From: Pseudomonas fluorescens
GTDB lineage: Bacteria; Pseudomonadota; Gammaproteobacteria; Pseudomonadales; Pseudomonadaceae
Direction: 5' to 3'
Length of the DNA stretch: 60,687 bases
NCBI RefSeq assembly: GCF_902497895.1
Contig: NZ_CABVHQ010000036.1
Location: 1 to 60,687, forward strand
The position numbers and the translations under genes were made by a program. Shown here in pieces: positions 7,927 through 16,729 of this stretch; position 1 is the stretch's first letter; each line of letters opens with the position of its first letter. The notes under the pieces are model-generated. The model did no database searches. It was given only the letters and a program-made list of their open reading frames with translations, and was not told the DNA's origin.

Positions 7927-10074
7927 TCAGTCCAGTACCACGCTGTTGCGGCCCGCAGCTTTGGCTCGGTACAGCCCCAGATCGGCTCTTTTGAGCACCA
8001 GGTCACTGTGTTCACCTGGCTTGAATGCCGTCATGCCCATGGAGACGGTTATCGTTACCCGCTCCCCTTTAAAGTGAAACGGGCACGCCTCGATGGCCAC
8101 CCTGAGGCTTTCCGCCAGTTTTGCTCCGACCGCTAATGGCGTGTCGGGAACCAACAATACAAACTCCTCGCCACCAAACCGGGCAATGAAGTCCGAGCCG
8201 CGAAGACGCTTGCGCAGGACTCCGGCAATGAGTTTCAGGACCTTGTCGCCGGCCAGATGACCGTAGTTATCGTTGATGCGCTTGAAGTGGTCGAGGTCGA
8301 GTATGGCCAATAGCAGCGGGTTACCGTGTTGCTGCCATTGAGCGACCTCGTGATCCAGTCGCTCACTCCAGGCCGCGCGGTTCGGCAGACCGGTCAGCGG
8401 ATCGATCAGCGCCTTTTGCCGTTGTTCTTCAAGGTGCTCGCGATAGCCCTGGGCTTCCTGCTCCACACTCGCCACGCGCTCGGCCAGTCCTTGCAGGCGC
8501 TCGGCAACTTCCTGCTCACGCTGATCACGTTGCTTGCGGTGCTGATCCATAGTGCCGAGCAGACCTTCAAGATGGTTCTCCAGCACATGTTTGAGGCCAT
8601 CCAGATCCGCCGCCTCTTGCACGCTGCTTTGCAGGCCGTCGACCTGTTCGCGTATCTGGGTATCCATTTCACGCGCCGCTGAACGACTGTCGGCATGGCC
8701 GTCACTGGCGGCTTGCAGGTTGCTCTGGAAGGACTCGAGACGTTCATTGAGTTGTTTGAGGTAAGCCTCGAACTCATGTTGGCCGCTATCGGTAATTGCC
8801 AGCATCAAGACCGCTAGATCGTCGAGAATCGGTAGCAGTTCGTACCAGTTCAAGCCATTTTGCAACCGAAGGCGCATGGACTCGGCTTGTGGCTTGTGAC
8901 GCTCGGGCAGGCTCAGCTCGTCGAGCAGGCCGACCAGGGTATCTTCGATGTGCCTGGCCACTGAGCTGTAGGACGGCTCCGGCGAATCAGGCAGCGCGTA
9001 GCAGGTAACGGCTTGAGCAGCCTCTGGATCATCAACAGCCACCGGCGCCATGATCGACGACAACCTCAGGTCGTCGAGTAACTCCGGTGTTTGGTGACCG
9101 GCATCGTCGGCGGCAGGCAGCGGCTCATCAGGGTTGATAAGCGTTTGAACAGCTTCAGTACTGGCTGCCTGGGCGGGCTGTGGCGGCGCGGTGGAGTCGA
9201 TCTGCGGCGGTTCCTGAACCGCTATCGGCGGCGCCGTGTTTGGCACTGGCGAGTCCAGCACTGGCGGGACAAAAGCCAGCACCCCGGGGTTTGGCGCGCT
9301 GTCGCCCGGTTCTGCAGCTGAAGTCCATTCGAGCCCTGAAGCCAGCGATACGGGGGGCTCTGCGGCAGGAGACGGCACTGCCTGAGCAATTGCCACGGCG
9401 GCGGGTGCAGCAGCAATCGGCCGAGAATGCTCGCGTTCAGGTTCGGCCGGAGCCAGCGCGCGGGCAGCGGGAGCTCGAAGGGGCATCTGGGGTTGCTGGC
9501 CTGGCGGCGCTATCAAACCATTGCCAGACCCGGATGGACCGTCAGCCGTTTCCCTCCCCCCAAACAACCGTTGCAGCAAACCCGGACGACTGGCCTCTGC
9601 CGGGTTCTCCCGCAAGCTCAGCACCTGACCTTGCAAGCCACTGAGCTCTGCGAGCAGCAAGGGGATTTCGCGGGCCTGGCCGACGCGGCTATCCAGTCGT
9701 TTGGCAAAATTCTTGAGCGGTCGACTTACCTCTCGAGGCAGCGGCAAGGCTTGCAGCTGAGTGACCAGGGCGGTCAGCGCAGAGCCGATTTGCTCAATGC
9801 GGGTTTCCCGGCGCTGCTCGGAGTCGAGTACGGCTTTTTCCAGGCGCGGCAGTAACGCCGCCAGCCCTGCATCCATGTCGTCGGTACGAATGATTTCGCG
9901 CATTTCCTTCATGCACAGGTCAACGGCCCGGTCGGTGCCCTCCGCTGCCAGCGTACTGCGGACCAGACCGCGACGAAGCAAATCGAGACGGGCATCCCAG
10001 CGACGCTCGAGCTTTTCCTGGTGTTCAATGCTCTTGAGGTACTTTTCTTTCCAGCGCTGGGCTTCGTCGCTCAT
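7927..10074 (-). CDS. dgcH: GGDEF diguanylate cyclase DgcH
   Basis: A 715-residue protein with no clear membrane helix. The first 150 residues are helical and charged, followed by a long Pro/Ala-rich low-complexity linker (about 175–330), a helical coiled-coil region (about 360–545) and a C-terminal GGDEF domain. The signature is GGEEF (634–638), an active variant, with the RGSD inhibitory I-site at 625–628, so feedback inhibition by c-di-GMP is expected. The enzyme makes c-di-GMP from two GTP. In P. aeruginosa DgcH (PA5487) is regarded as a conserved housekeeping cyclase. The ATG abuts the stop of the upstream EEP gene. Confidence 0.93.
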   Translation of the reverse strand: MSDEAQRWKEKYLKSIEHQEKLERRWDARLDLLRRGLVRSTLAAEGTDRAVDLCMKEMREIIRTDDMDAGLAALLPRLEKAVLDSEQRRETRIEQIGSALTALVTQLQALPLPREVSRPLKNFAKRLDSRVGQAREIPLLLAELSGLQGQVLSLRENPAEASRPGLLQRLFGGRETADGPSGSGNGLIAPPGQQPQMPLRAPAARALAPAEPEREHSRPIAAAPAAVAIAQAVPSPAAEPPVSLASGLEWTSAAEPGDSAPNPGVLAFVPPVLDSPVPNTAPPIAVQEPPQIDSTAPPQPAQAASTEAVQTLINPDEPLPAADDAGHQTPELLDDLRLSSIMAPVAVDDPEAAQAVTCYALPDSPEPSYSSVARHIEDTLVGLLDELSLPERHKPQAESMRLRLQNGLNWYELLPILDDLAVLMLAITDSGQHEFEAYLKQLNERLESFQSNLQAASDGHADSRSAAREMDTQIREQVDGLQSSVQEAADLDGLKHVLENHLEGLLGTMDQHRKQRDQREQEVAERLQGLAERVASVEQEAQGYREHLEEQRQKALIDPLTGLPNRAAWSERLDHEVAQWQQHGNPLLLAILDLDHFKRINDNYGHLAGDKVLKLIAGVLRKRLRGSDFIARFGGEEFVLLVPDTPLAVGAKLAESLRVAIEACPFHFKGERVTITVSMGMTAFKPGEHSDLVLKRADLGLYRAKAAGRNSVVLD

Positions 10075-10950
10075 TCAAGGGATCCGCGAGGGGTCAGGAC
10101 TCAATGCGGGCAATGCATCAGCCGTGAGCGAACCCGGCAGACGAATCTCTACCGCGACCGGCAGGTGATCGGAAATGGGTTGGGCCAGCACCTCGACTCG
10201 TTCAAGGGTCAGGCTGGGGCTGAGCAGAATATGGTCGAGGCAGCGTTGCGGACGCCAGCTGGGGAACGTTGCCTCAAGCTGGGGCGCCAACAGGCCAAGA
10301 TCGCGCAAGGGAGAGCTTTGCAGCAAATCGCTGGCGTGGGTGTTCATGTCACCCATCAATATCTGGTGCCGGTAGCCACCAATCAACTCGCGGATGTAGG
10401 CCAGTTGCAGGGTTCGGGCACGAGCGCCCAACGCCAGATGCATCATGACCACGACCAGCGCTTCCGGTCCCTCGCCAAAGCGTACCAGGATCGCCCCACG
10501 GCCTTTCGGACCGGGTAATGGATGATCTTCGATGGCCCACGGACGCAAGCGGCTGAGCACGCCATTGCTGTGCTGGCCCAGGCGACCGAGATTACGGTTG
10601 AGCTGTTGATACCAGTAGGGGAAGGCGCCCAGCTGGGCCAGGTGTTCGACCTGATTGACGTAGCCTGACCGCAGGCTGCCGCCATCGGCTTCCTGCAAGG
10701 CGACCAGGTCGAAGTCGCCCAGCAGGTTGCCAATCTTTTGCAGGTTGTCGGCACGCCCGGTGTGCGGCAGCAGATGCTGCCAGCCCCGGGTCAGATAATG
10801 CCGATAGCGCTCGGTACTGATGCCAACCTGAATATTAAAGCTGAGCAGACGCAGACGACTGTCTGCGGGCAGGCCAGTCGATTCCAGATGATGCTCGTTG
10901 ACCCGCGGTTCATGCAGGCCAACGATGCGTTCAGTACCCCAGCGGCGCAT
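10075..10950 (-). CDS. Endonuclease/exonuclease/phosphatase (EEP) family protein
   Basis: 291 residues with the full EEP metal-dependent phosphoesterase signature: LLSFNIQVG (about 34–42), VALQEADGGS with the metal-binding Glu, HLALGAR, GDMNTHASD, CLDHILLS and the catalytic SDHLPVAVEI. No signal peptide or membrane segment is seen, so it is probably cytoplasmic. The substrate (DNA, phospholipid or sugar phosphate) cannot be told from motifs. It follows dsbA by 14 bases and ends exactly where dgcH begins, suggesting one dsbA–EEP–dgcH transcript. PA5488 is the likely ortholog. Confidence 0.85.
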   Translation of the reverse strand: MRRWGTERIVGLHEPRVNEHHLESTGLPADSRLRLLSFNIQVGISTERYRHYLTRGWQHLLPHTGRADNLQKIGNLLGDFDLVALQEADGGSLRSGYVNQVEHLAQLGAFPYWYQQLNRNLGRLGQHSNGVLSRLRPWAIEDHPLPGPKGRGAILVRFGEGPEALVVVMMHLALGARARTLQLAYIRELIGGYRHQILMGDMNTHASDLLQSSPLRDLGLLAPQLEATFPSWRPQRCLDHILLSPSLTLERVEVLAQPISDHLPVAVEIRLPGSLTADALPALSPDPSRIP

Positions 10951-10964
10951 GGCGAGTGCCGCGC

Positions 10965-11612
10965 TTAGTTGGCAACAGCCTTGGGTGCCGCGCGTTCCTT
11001 GGCGATCAATTGATCAGCCACACTCAACGCACCCTCAGGGCCACCGGCAGTGCCCAGGTCAAAGCGGTATTTGCCGTTGACGATCATGGTCGGTACACCG
11101 GTGATCTGATAGGCCTGAGCCTTCTTCTTGGCATCTTCAACCTTGCCTTTGACGGCGAAGGAATTGTAGGTGCTCAGGAATTTATCCTTGTCGACGCCTT
11201 CGGTTGCCAGGAATTCGGCCATTTCTTCCGGAGTCGCGAGCTTCTTGCCACCGTGGACGGCTTCGAATACGGCCTTGTGAACCTTTTGTTCCGCACCCAT
11301 GGCTTCCAGGGTGATGAACATTTGGCCGTGAACGTTCCAGATTCCGCCGAACATGGCCGGGATGCGCACGAAGTTCACATCGGCAGGCAGTTTTTCAACC
11401 CAGGGATTGATGGTTGGCTCGAACGCGTAGCAATGCGGGCAGCCGTACCAGAACAGCTCCACTACTTCGATCTTGCCAGGTACGGCAACCGGCACGGTGC
11501 TGCTCAGCTCGACATATTGTTTACCGGCTTCAAGCGGCTCGTTGGCAGCTTGGGCGGCCATGCCGAACAGGCTGGCGCTGACGAGCGCGGCGCTGAGAAT
11601 CAGATTACGCAT
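10965..11612 (-). CDS. dsbA: Periplasmic thiol:disulfide oxidoreductase DsbA
   Basis: 215 residues with a signal peptide (MRNLILSAALVSASLFGMAAQA) and a thioredoxin fold with the DsbA-specific active site CPHC (58–61, in FWYGCPHCYAF) and the cis-proline loop GVPTM. DsbA introduces disulfide bonds into secreted proteins and is re-oxidised by DsbB. It is the first gene of a likely operon running leftward (EEP protein, dgcH). A hairpin with a T-run at 11709–11734 separates it from the upstream cytochrome genes. Confidence 0.96.
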   Translation of the reverse strand: MRNLILSAALVSASLFGMAAQAANEPLEAGKQYVELSSTVPVAVPGKIEVVELFWYGCPHCYAFEPTINPWVEKLPADVNFVRIPAMFGGIWNVHGQMFITLEAMGAEQKVHKAVFEAVHGGKKLATPEEMAEFLATEGVDKDKFLSTYNSFAVKGKVEDAKKKAQAYQITGVPTMIVNGKYRFDLGTAGGPEGALSVADQLIAKERAAPKAVAN

Positions 11613-11708
11613 GCTTTACTCCTGGACAAATAAGGTCGCCTCGCGTGACCTGAAATCAGACAGGTCCGGATGGGCTTGAGTTCGCTAGTGTAACGGTAGC
11701 CGCCATAA

Positions 11709-11734
11709 AAAAGGGCGGCCTGAGCCACCCTTTT
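11709..11734 (-). terminator. Rho-independent terminator after cytochrome c4
   Basis: AAAAGGGCGGC, loop CTGA, GCCACCCTTTT: a seven-pair stem with one mismatch, flanked by A and T runs so it could act in both directions. It lies about 80 bases past the cytochrome c4 stop and about 95 bases before the dsbA start, so it insulates the two minus-strand units. Confidence 0.75.
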
Positions 11735-11812
11735 ATGTTCGCATCAACGGATTAATAGATCGTTAACGTTGCGAAAAATGCAGACCCTGGCGCAACGCCG
11801 ATCGATCAGCCC

Positions 11813-12418
11813 TTAGTGCAGGCCCTGGATGTAGCTGGACACCGCTTCAATGTCCTTGTTGCTCAGCTTGGCCGCGATGCCTTGCATGATCTTCGTGTCG
11901 CCGTCGTTGGTACGAGCGCCTTCACGGAAGTCGGTCAATTGCTTGGCGATGTACTGGGCATGCTGACCGCCCAGATGCGGGAAGCCTGCAGCAGCGAGGC
12001 CCGCACCGTTCGGCGAATGGCAGCCGGTGCATGAAGGCATGCCTTGATCCAGCTTGCCGCCACGGAACAACTCTTCACCGCGAGCCACAACCTTTGGATC
12101 GGCGGCGCCAACACTGCCCTTCTGGCTGGCGAAGTACGCGGAGATGTCGGCCAGATCCTGATCACTCAGGTTGGTCAACAGGCCGGTCATCTCCAGGACG
12201 GTGCGCTTGCCGGACTTGATGTCTTGCAGTTGCTTGTTCAGGTAACGCTCGCCCTGACCCGCCAGTTTCGGAAAGTTTGGCGCCATGCTGTTGCCATCCG
12301 GGCCATGACAGGCGCCACATACTGCGGCTTTCGCCTGACCAGCAGTAGCATCGCCTGCAGCATTGGCTATGCCGGAGATCCCCAGGGTCAACAGCAGACT
12401 CACGATCAATTTGTTCAT
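11813..12418 (-). CDS. cc4: Dihaem cytochrome c4
   Basis: 201 residues: a signal peptide (MNKLIVSLLLTLGISGIANA), then two class-I cytochrome c domains with haem sites CGACH (34–38) and CTGCH (130–134). Each is followed by a methionine-containing segment for the sixth ligand (GLLTNLS and TKIMQGIAAKLS regions). Cytochrome c4 is a periplasmic electron donor to haem-copper oxidases; an aa3 oxidase is encoded about 16 kb away. It follows the cytochrome c5-like gene on the same strand by 46 bases, so they are probably co-transcribed. Confidence 0.95.
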   Translation of the reverse strand: MNKLIVSLLLTLGISGIANAAGDATAGQAKAAVCGACHGPDGNSMAPNFPKLAGQGERYLNKQLQDIKSGKRTVLEMTGLLTNLSDQDLADISAYFASQKGSVGAADPKVVARGEELFRGGKLDQGMPSCTGCHSPNGAGLAAAGFPHLGGQHAQYIAKQLTDFREGARTNDGDTKIMQGIAAKLSNKDIEAVSSYIQGLH

Positions 12419-12464
12419 CAGCTAATCCAACTACGGCTAAGGGTTAAAGAGTTATGGGCCGGGA

Positions 12465-12755
12465 TCACTCGCTCATCCACTGGATGATTGCTCGGTAATC
12501 CTCGGCACTGCAGTCCGTGCACAAACCACGCGGCGGCATCGCCTTGAAACCCTGGGTTACGTGTTGCACCAGCGTCTCCATACCTTGCGCCAACCTCGGC
12601 GCCCAAGCTTCCTGATCGCCCTTTTGAGGCGCTGTGGGTAGTTGGCCGGAATGACAGGCTCCACAAACACGGTTGTACATAGCTTCCGGATCCTGTGTAG
12701 CCTGAGCGCTGTAAAGCGGCATCAAGACACCGGCAGCTAGCAGCCATTTCGTCAT
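12465..12755 (-). CDS. Cytochrome c5-family monohaem protein
   Basis: 96 residues with a signal peptide (MTKWLLAAGVLMPLYSAQA), one haem-binding CGACH (31–35), a methionine ligand candidate in KAMPPRG and the CTDC pair that forms the disulfide typical of cytochrome c5. It is predicted to be a small periplasmic electron carrier. It is the promoter-proximal gene of the cc5–cc4 pair and is divergent from engB. Matches PA5491 in position. Confidence 0.9.
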   Translation of the reverse strand: MTKWLLAAGVLMPLYSAQATQDPEAMYNRVCGACHSGQLPTAPQKGDQEAWAPRLAQGMETLVQHVTQGFKAMPPRGLCTDCSAEDYRAIIQWMSE

Positions 12756-12946
12756 AAAACGACCTTTTCAGGGTTGAGAGCGTGGTGCGTTCTAATGCGC
12801 AATCAAGGTCAATCGCTCTCGTGAACCTCATCCTACGCTGGGACAAAGCGCACACAAAATCTGCGGCATTATATACTGGCGCTACTGAAACGGAAACGAC
12901 ACTGCTCGCCGCGTCCATTCTCGGCACCGCCCACATCGGATATCTC

Positions 12947-13588
12947 ATGCAACTCAAGAACCCCATTCTCGGTCTGTGCCAACAGTCCACCTTCATGCTC
13001 AGCGCCGCCAAAGTCGACCAATGTCCGGACGACGAAGGCTTTGAAGTGGCCTTCGCCGGGCGTTCCAACGCCGGCAAGTCCAGCGCCCTGAACACCCTGA
13101 CTCACGCCAGCCTGGCCCGAACCTCGAAGACTCCGGGCCGCACGCAACTGCTGAACTTCTTCAAGTTAGACGATGATCGTCGTTTGGTCGACCTGCCGGG
13201 TTATGGTTACGCCAAGGTGCCGATCCCGCTGAAATTGCACTGGCAGCGCCACCTGGAAGCTTATCTGGGCGGTCGCGAGAGCTTGAAAGGTTTGATTTTG
13301 ATGATGGACATCCGTCATCCAATGACTGATTTCGATCTGCTGATGCTCGATTGGGCCGTCGCCAGCGGCATGCCAATGCACATTTTGCTGACCAAGGCCG
13401 ACAAACTGACCTACGGCGCAGCGAAAAACACCCTGCTCAAGGTTCAGGCAGACATTCGCAAGGGTTGGGGCGACACCATTACCATTCAGCTGTTTTCGGC
13501 ACCCAAGCGCATGGGCCTGGAAGACGCCTACACTGTATTGGCGGGCTGGATGGAGTTGGCTGATAAAGGCGCGCAAGCAGCGGAATAA
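12947..13588 (+). CDS. engB: Ribosome-biogenesis GTPase EngB (YihA/YsxC)
   Basis: 213 residues from the ATG at 12947 (MQLKNPILGLCQQSTFMLSA), the usual start; the frame is open further upstream but that part lacks family similarity. GTPase motifs: Walker A GRSNAGKSS, switch region TSKTPGRTQ, DLPGYGYAKV (G3), TKADK (G4) and the LFSAPKRMGL segment (G5). EngB is an essential GTPase in 50S subunit assembly. It is convergent with polA across the ersA locus, an arrangement also known in E. coli around spf. Confidence 0.95.
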   Translation: MQLKNPILGLCQQSTFMLSAAKVDQCPDDEGFEVAFAGRSNAGKSSALNTLTHASLARTSKTPGRTQLLNFFKLDDDRRLVDLPGYGYAKVPIPLKLHWQRHLEAYLGGRESLKGLILMMDIRHPMTDFDLLMLDWAVASGMPMHILLTKADKLTYGAAKNTLLKVQADIRKGWGDTITIQLFSAPKRMGLEDAYTVLAGWMELADKGAQAAE

Positions 13589-13600
13589 GGAATCGCGGGC

Positions 13601-13642
13601 AAAAAAAACCCCGGACTTCGTATGGGGAGGAGAAGTTCGGGG
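13601..13642 (-). terminator. Intrinsic terminator of ersA
   Basis: On the minus strand CCCCGAACTTC pairs with GAAGTCCGGGG (one mismatch) around a CU-rich loop and is followed by eight T residues (13608 down to 13601). It lies 13 bases beyond the engB stop; for engB, on the other strand, the same stem would have no T-run, so it serves ersA. Confidence 0.88.
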
Positions 13643-13739
13643 TCCAAGCTCCGGACCGCTAGGGCGGGGTCCAGATATCTGCCAACACTTAACACAACAT
13701 AGGAGCATCGAAATCGAAATGGGCTTCACCACCCACTCA
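13601..13739 (-). ncRNA. ersA: Small regulatory RNA ErsA (predicted)
   Basis: The 297-base gap between engB and polA carries a minus-strand unit with a stress-sigma promoter (13745–13772) and an intrinsic terminator (13601–13642), giving an RNA of about 139 bases; P. aeruginosa ErsA is about 130. The loop between the terminator arms is CU-rich (TCTCCTCCCC on the RNA strand, about 13624–13634), able to pair with Shine-Dalgarno sequences, as expected for ErsA. ErsA is known as a sigma-22-dependent sRNA located between PA5492 and polA that represses algC and oprD. No open frame with a ribosome site lies within it. The exact 5' end is inferred. Confidence 0.8.
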
Positions 13740-13744
13740 GTAAA

Positions 13745-13772
13745 TCTGAGTGGCGGTTCACGGGTTTAGTTC
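13745..13772 (-). promoter_or_regulatory. Sigma-22 (AlgU)-type promoter of ersA
   Basis: Reading the minus strand, GAACTA (13772–13767) is followed after 17 bases by TCAGA (13749–13745). This fits the AlgU/RpoE pattern GAACTT–N16/17–TCtGA with one difference in each box. The predicted start of transcription is about 13739. A run of T residues just upstream (about 13781–13789) could act as an UP-like element. Confidence 0.7.
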
Positions 13773-13839
13773 CGCGGGTTAAAAAAAAATATTGGCAATA
13801 AGGCCTGGAATTTCCCGAACTAATAGTTCTTAGCTGGTC

Positions 13840-13868
13840 TTTTGCTGCGTCACTATGCCGCAGCAAAA
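13840..13868. other. Perfect stem-loop just after polA
   Basis: TTTTGCTGCG, nine-base loop, CGCAGCAAAA: a perfect 10-pair stem beginning 17 bases after the polA stop. It lacks a separate T tail in either direction, so it may be a weak bidirectional terminator or an mRNA-end stabiliser for polA. A 13-base palindrome GAACTAATAGTTC lies nearby at 13817–13829. Confidence 0.5.
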
Positions 13869-13885
13869 AGTCCCTTCAAGACACC

Positions 13886-16657
13886 TTAATGGGCCTCATC
13901 CCAGTTGTTTCCAACGCCAACTTCGACCAAAAGCGGTACATCGAGCGTTGCCGCAGCACTCATGTGACCACGGATTTCCTCGCCCACCTGGTCGACCAGG
14001 TCCTCGCGAACCTCTAATACCAGTTCATCGTGTACCTGCAGGATCACTCTGGCGTCCAGACCGGATGATGTCAGCCAATTGTCCACCGCGATCATCGCCT
14101 TTTTGATGATGTCCGCTGCCGTCCCCTGCATGGGTGCGTTGATCGCGGTGCGTTCGGCGCCTTTGCGCAGGGCCGGGTTTTTCGCATTGATCTCGGGCAG
14201 GTACAGGCGCCGGCCAAAAATGGTTTCGACGAAACCTTGTTCGGCGGCCTGGGCGCGGGTGCGCTCCATGTACTCGAGCACGCCTGGGTAACGGGCAAAA
14301 TAGCGGTCGATATAAGCTTGGGATTGCTTGCGGTCGACGCCGATCTGCTTGGCCAGGCCGAACGCGCTCATGCCGTAGATCAGGCCGAAGTTGATCGCCT
14401 TGGCACTACGGCGCTGATCGTTGGTGACCTCGGTAAGCTCTACGCCGAACACCTCGGCGGCCGTTGCCTTGTGCACGTCCAGGTTGTGGCGGAAGGCATG
14501 CAACAAACCTTCGTCCTTGGCCAGGTGGGCCATGATGCGCAGTTCGATCTGCGAATAGTCGGCCGCCAGCAACTTGTAGCCTTTGGGGGCGACGAACGCC
14601 TGGCGAATCCGCCGACCTTCGGCGGTACGGATCGGAATGTTCTGCAGGTTCGGATCACTGGAAGACAGCCGCCCGGTCGCCGCTACCGCTTGATGGTAGG
14701 AGGTGTGAATGCGCCCGGTGCGCGGGTTGATCTGCTCCGGCAAGCGGTCGGTGTAGGTACTTTTCAGCTTGCTCAGGGAGCGGTATTGCATCAGCACTTT
14801 GGGCAGCGGGAAATCCTGCTCGGCCAGTTCCGCGAGCACGGCTTCAGCCGTCGATGCCTGGCCTTTGGCGGTCTTGCTGAGAATCGGCATGCCGAGCTTC
14901 TCATACAGGATCACTCCTAACTGCTTGGGCGAGCCGAGGTTGAACTCTTCACCGGCAATGGCAAAGGCTTCGCGTTCGAGGGCGACCAGTTTGTCGCCCA
15001 GTTCGACGCTCTGGATACCCAGCAGATTGGCATCGACCAAGGCGCCCTGGCGTTCGATCCTGGCTAATACCGGTACCAGTGGCATTTCGATCTCGGTCAG
15101 CACTTTGCCCAGGCTCGGAATCGCCGAGAGCTTTTCCTGCAAGGCCTGGTGCAAACGCAAGGTCACGTCGGCGTCTTCAGCGGCATAAGGCCCGGCCTGC
15201 TCCAGGGAGATCTGGTCGAAGGTCAGTTGTTTAACGCCTTTGCCCGCGATGTCCTGAAAGCTGGTGGTGGTGTGCCCCAGATACTTGTGCGCCAGGCTGT
15301 CCATGTCGTGACGGGTTGCCGTCGAGTCCAGGACATAGGATTCGAGCATGGTGTCGAAGGCGATGCCTTGCACCGAAATGCCGCAAGCCTGATCGCCATT
15401 CAGGGCGCAGTTGGCCAGGATGTTCATGTTGAATTTGGCGTGCTGGCTGACCTTGAGTTTGGCCGGGTCTTCAAGAATGGGTTTCAGCGCCCGCAGAACG
15501 GTATCGCGGTCGAGTTGCTCCGGCACACCCATGTAGGAATGGGTGAGCGGGATGTAAGCCGCTTCGTTCGCTTGTACGGCGAAAGACAGACCCACCAGTT
15601 GCGCCTGCTGCGCATCGCCGCCGGTAGTTTCGGTGTCGAAGGCGATCAGCCTGGCAGCGTTGAGCTTCTTCAGCCACAGGTCGAAGTCCGCCTGGGTGAG
15701 GAGGGTGCTGTACTTGAGTTCGGTATCGACGGCGGCTTCTTCGGCGACCGGAGCGGCGACTTCCTGGCCGGAACGCTTGGCGTCTCGCTGGTTCTCCTCG
15801 AACCAGCTCTTGAACTCCAGCAGGGTATAGAGCTCGGCGAGCTTGTCGTGATCCGGCGGACCCATTTTCAGGTCATCCAGACCGACATCCAGCGGTACGT
15901 CGATCTTGATGGTCGCCAGTCGATAGGAGAGGAATGCCATCTCCTTGTGCTCTTCGAGCTTGGCCGGCAGGGTTTTGGCGCCGCGGATCGGCAGGGTCGG
16001 GACGATATCGAGCTGAGCATACAGCTCGGTCAGGCCACCGTTTACCCCTACCAGCAAGCCGGAAGCAGTCTTGGGTCCTATACCCGGAACGCCCGGAATG
16101 TTGTCGGACGAATCGCCCATGAGGGCCAGATAATCGATGATCTGCTCGGGAGCGACGCCGAATTTCTCTTTCACTCCAGCCACATCCAGCGCGCTACCGG
16201 TCATGGTGTTGACCAGGGTAATGTGCCCGTCGACCAGTTGCGCCATGTCCTTGTCGCCCGTGGAGATCACCACCGGGCGGTCGGCGGCCGCGCTGCTGCG
16301 GGCCAGCGTACCGATTACATCGTCGGCCTCGACGCCTTCGACGCACAGCAGCGGGAAGCCCAGGGCGATCACGCTCGCATGCAGCGGGTCGATCTGCACC
16401 CGCATATCGTCGGGCATGCTCGGACGGTTGGCCTTGTATTCGGCGAACATCTCATCGCGAAAGGTCCCCCCCTTGGCGTCGAAGACCACTGCGAACGGGC
16501 TGTCCGGGTACTGCTTGCGCAGACTCTTGAGCATGTTCAGCACACCTTTGACGGCGCCGGTCGGCAGGCCTCTGGAGGTAGTCAGCGGTGGCAGCGCATG
16601 GAAGGCGCGGTACAGGTAAGAAGAACCGTCCACCAGGACGAGGGGGGCTTGGCTCAT
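13886..16657 (-). CDS. polA: DNA polymerase I
   Basis: 923 residues, the usual length. The N-terminal 5'-nuclease domain (about 1–290) shows VLVDGSSYLYRAFHA, VVFDAKGGTFR, GVEADDVIGT and a helix-hairpin-helix PGVPGIGPKTA. The 3'-5' exonuclease domain has FDTETTGGDA and later YAAEDADVTLRLH. The polymerase domain has AADYSQIELRIMAHLAKD (motif A), the RRSAKAINFGLIYGMS finger helix (motif B) and QVHDELVLEV (motif C). It fills gaps and removes primers in replication and repair. Proofreading acidic residues appear intact. Divergent from the DUF2782 gene at 16730. Confidence 0.98.
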   Translation of the reverse strand: MSQAPLVLVDGSSYLYRAFHALPPLTTSRGLPTGAVKGVLNMLKSLRKQYPDSPFAVVFDAKGGTFRDEMFAEYKANRPSMPDDMRVQIDPLHASVIALGFPLLCVEGVEADDVIGTLARSSAAADRPVVISTGDKDMAQLVDGHITLVNTMTGSALDVAGVKEKFGVAPEQIIDYLALMGDSSDNIPGVPGIGPKTASGLLVGVNGGLTELYAQLDIVPTLPIRGAKTLPAKLEEHKEMAFLSYRLATIKIDVPLDVGLDDLKMGPPDHDKLAELYTLLEFKSWFEENQRDAKRSGQEVAAPVAEEAAVDTELKYSTLLTQADFDLWLKKLNAARLIAFDTETTGGDAQQAQLVGLSFAVQANEAAYIPLTHSYMGVPEQLDRDTVLRALKPILEDPAKLKVSQHAKFNMNILANCALNGDQACGISVQGIAFDTMLESYVLDSTATRHDMDSLAHKYLGHTTTSFQDIAGKGVKQLTFDQISLEQAGPYAAEDADVTLRLHQALQEKLSAIPSLGKVLTEIEMPLVPVLARIERQGALVDANLLGIQSVELGDKLVALEREAFAIAGEEFNLGSPKQLGVILYEKLGMPILSKTAKGQASTAEAVLAELAEQDFPLPKVLMQYRSLSKLKSTYTDRLPEQINPRTGRIHTSYHQAVAATGRLSSSDPNLQNIPIRTAEGRRIRQAFVAPKGYKLLAADYSQIELRIMAHLAKDEGLLHAFRHNLDVHKATAAEVFGVELTEVTNDQRRSAKAINFGLIYGMSAFGLAKQIGVDRKQSQAYIDRYFARYPGVLEYMERTRAQAAEQGFVETIFGRRLYLPEINAKNPALRKGAERTAINAPMQGTAADIIKKAMIAVDNWLTSSGLDARVILQVHDELVLEVREDLVDQVGEEIRGHMSAAATLDVPLLVEVGVGNNWDEAH

Positions 16658-16729
16658 GCAGGATCAACCTTTTCGGCGGGTCCGGCGCTAGAATAGCGGG
16701 ACCGTTGAAGACAAAGGGACAAGGTTATC

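Noticed and set aside
15149..16696. 515-codon frame antisense to polA
   Set aside because: A mirror of polA codon usage in a GC-rich genome; polA motifs are complete on the other strand.
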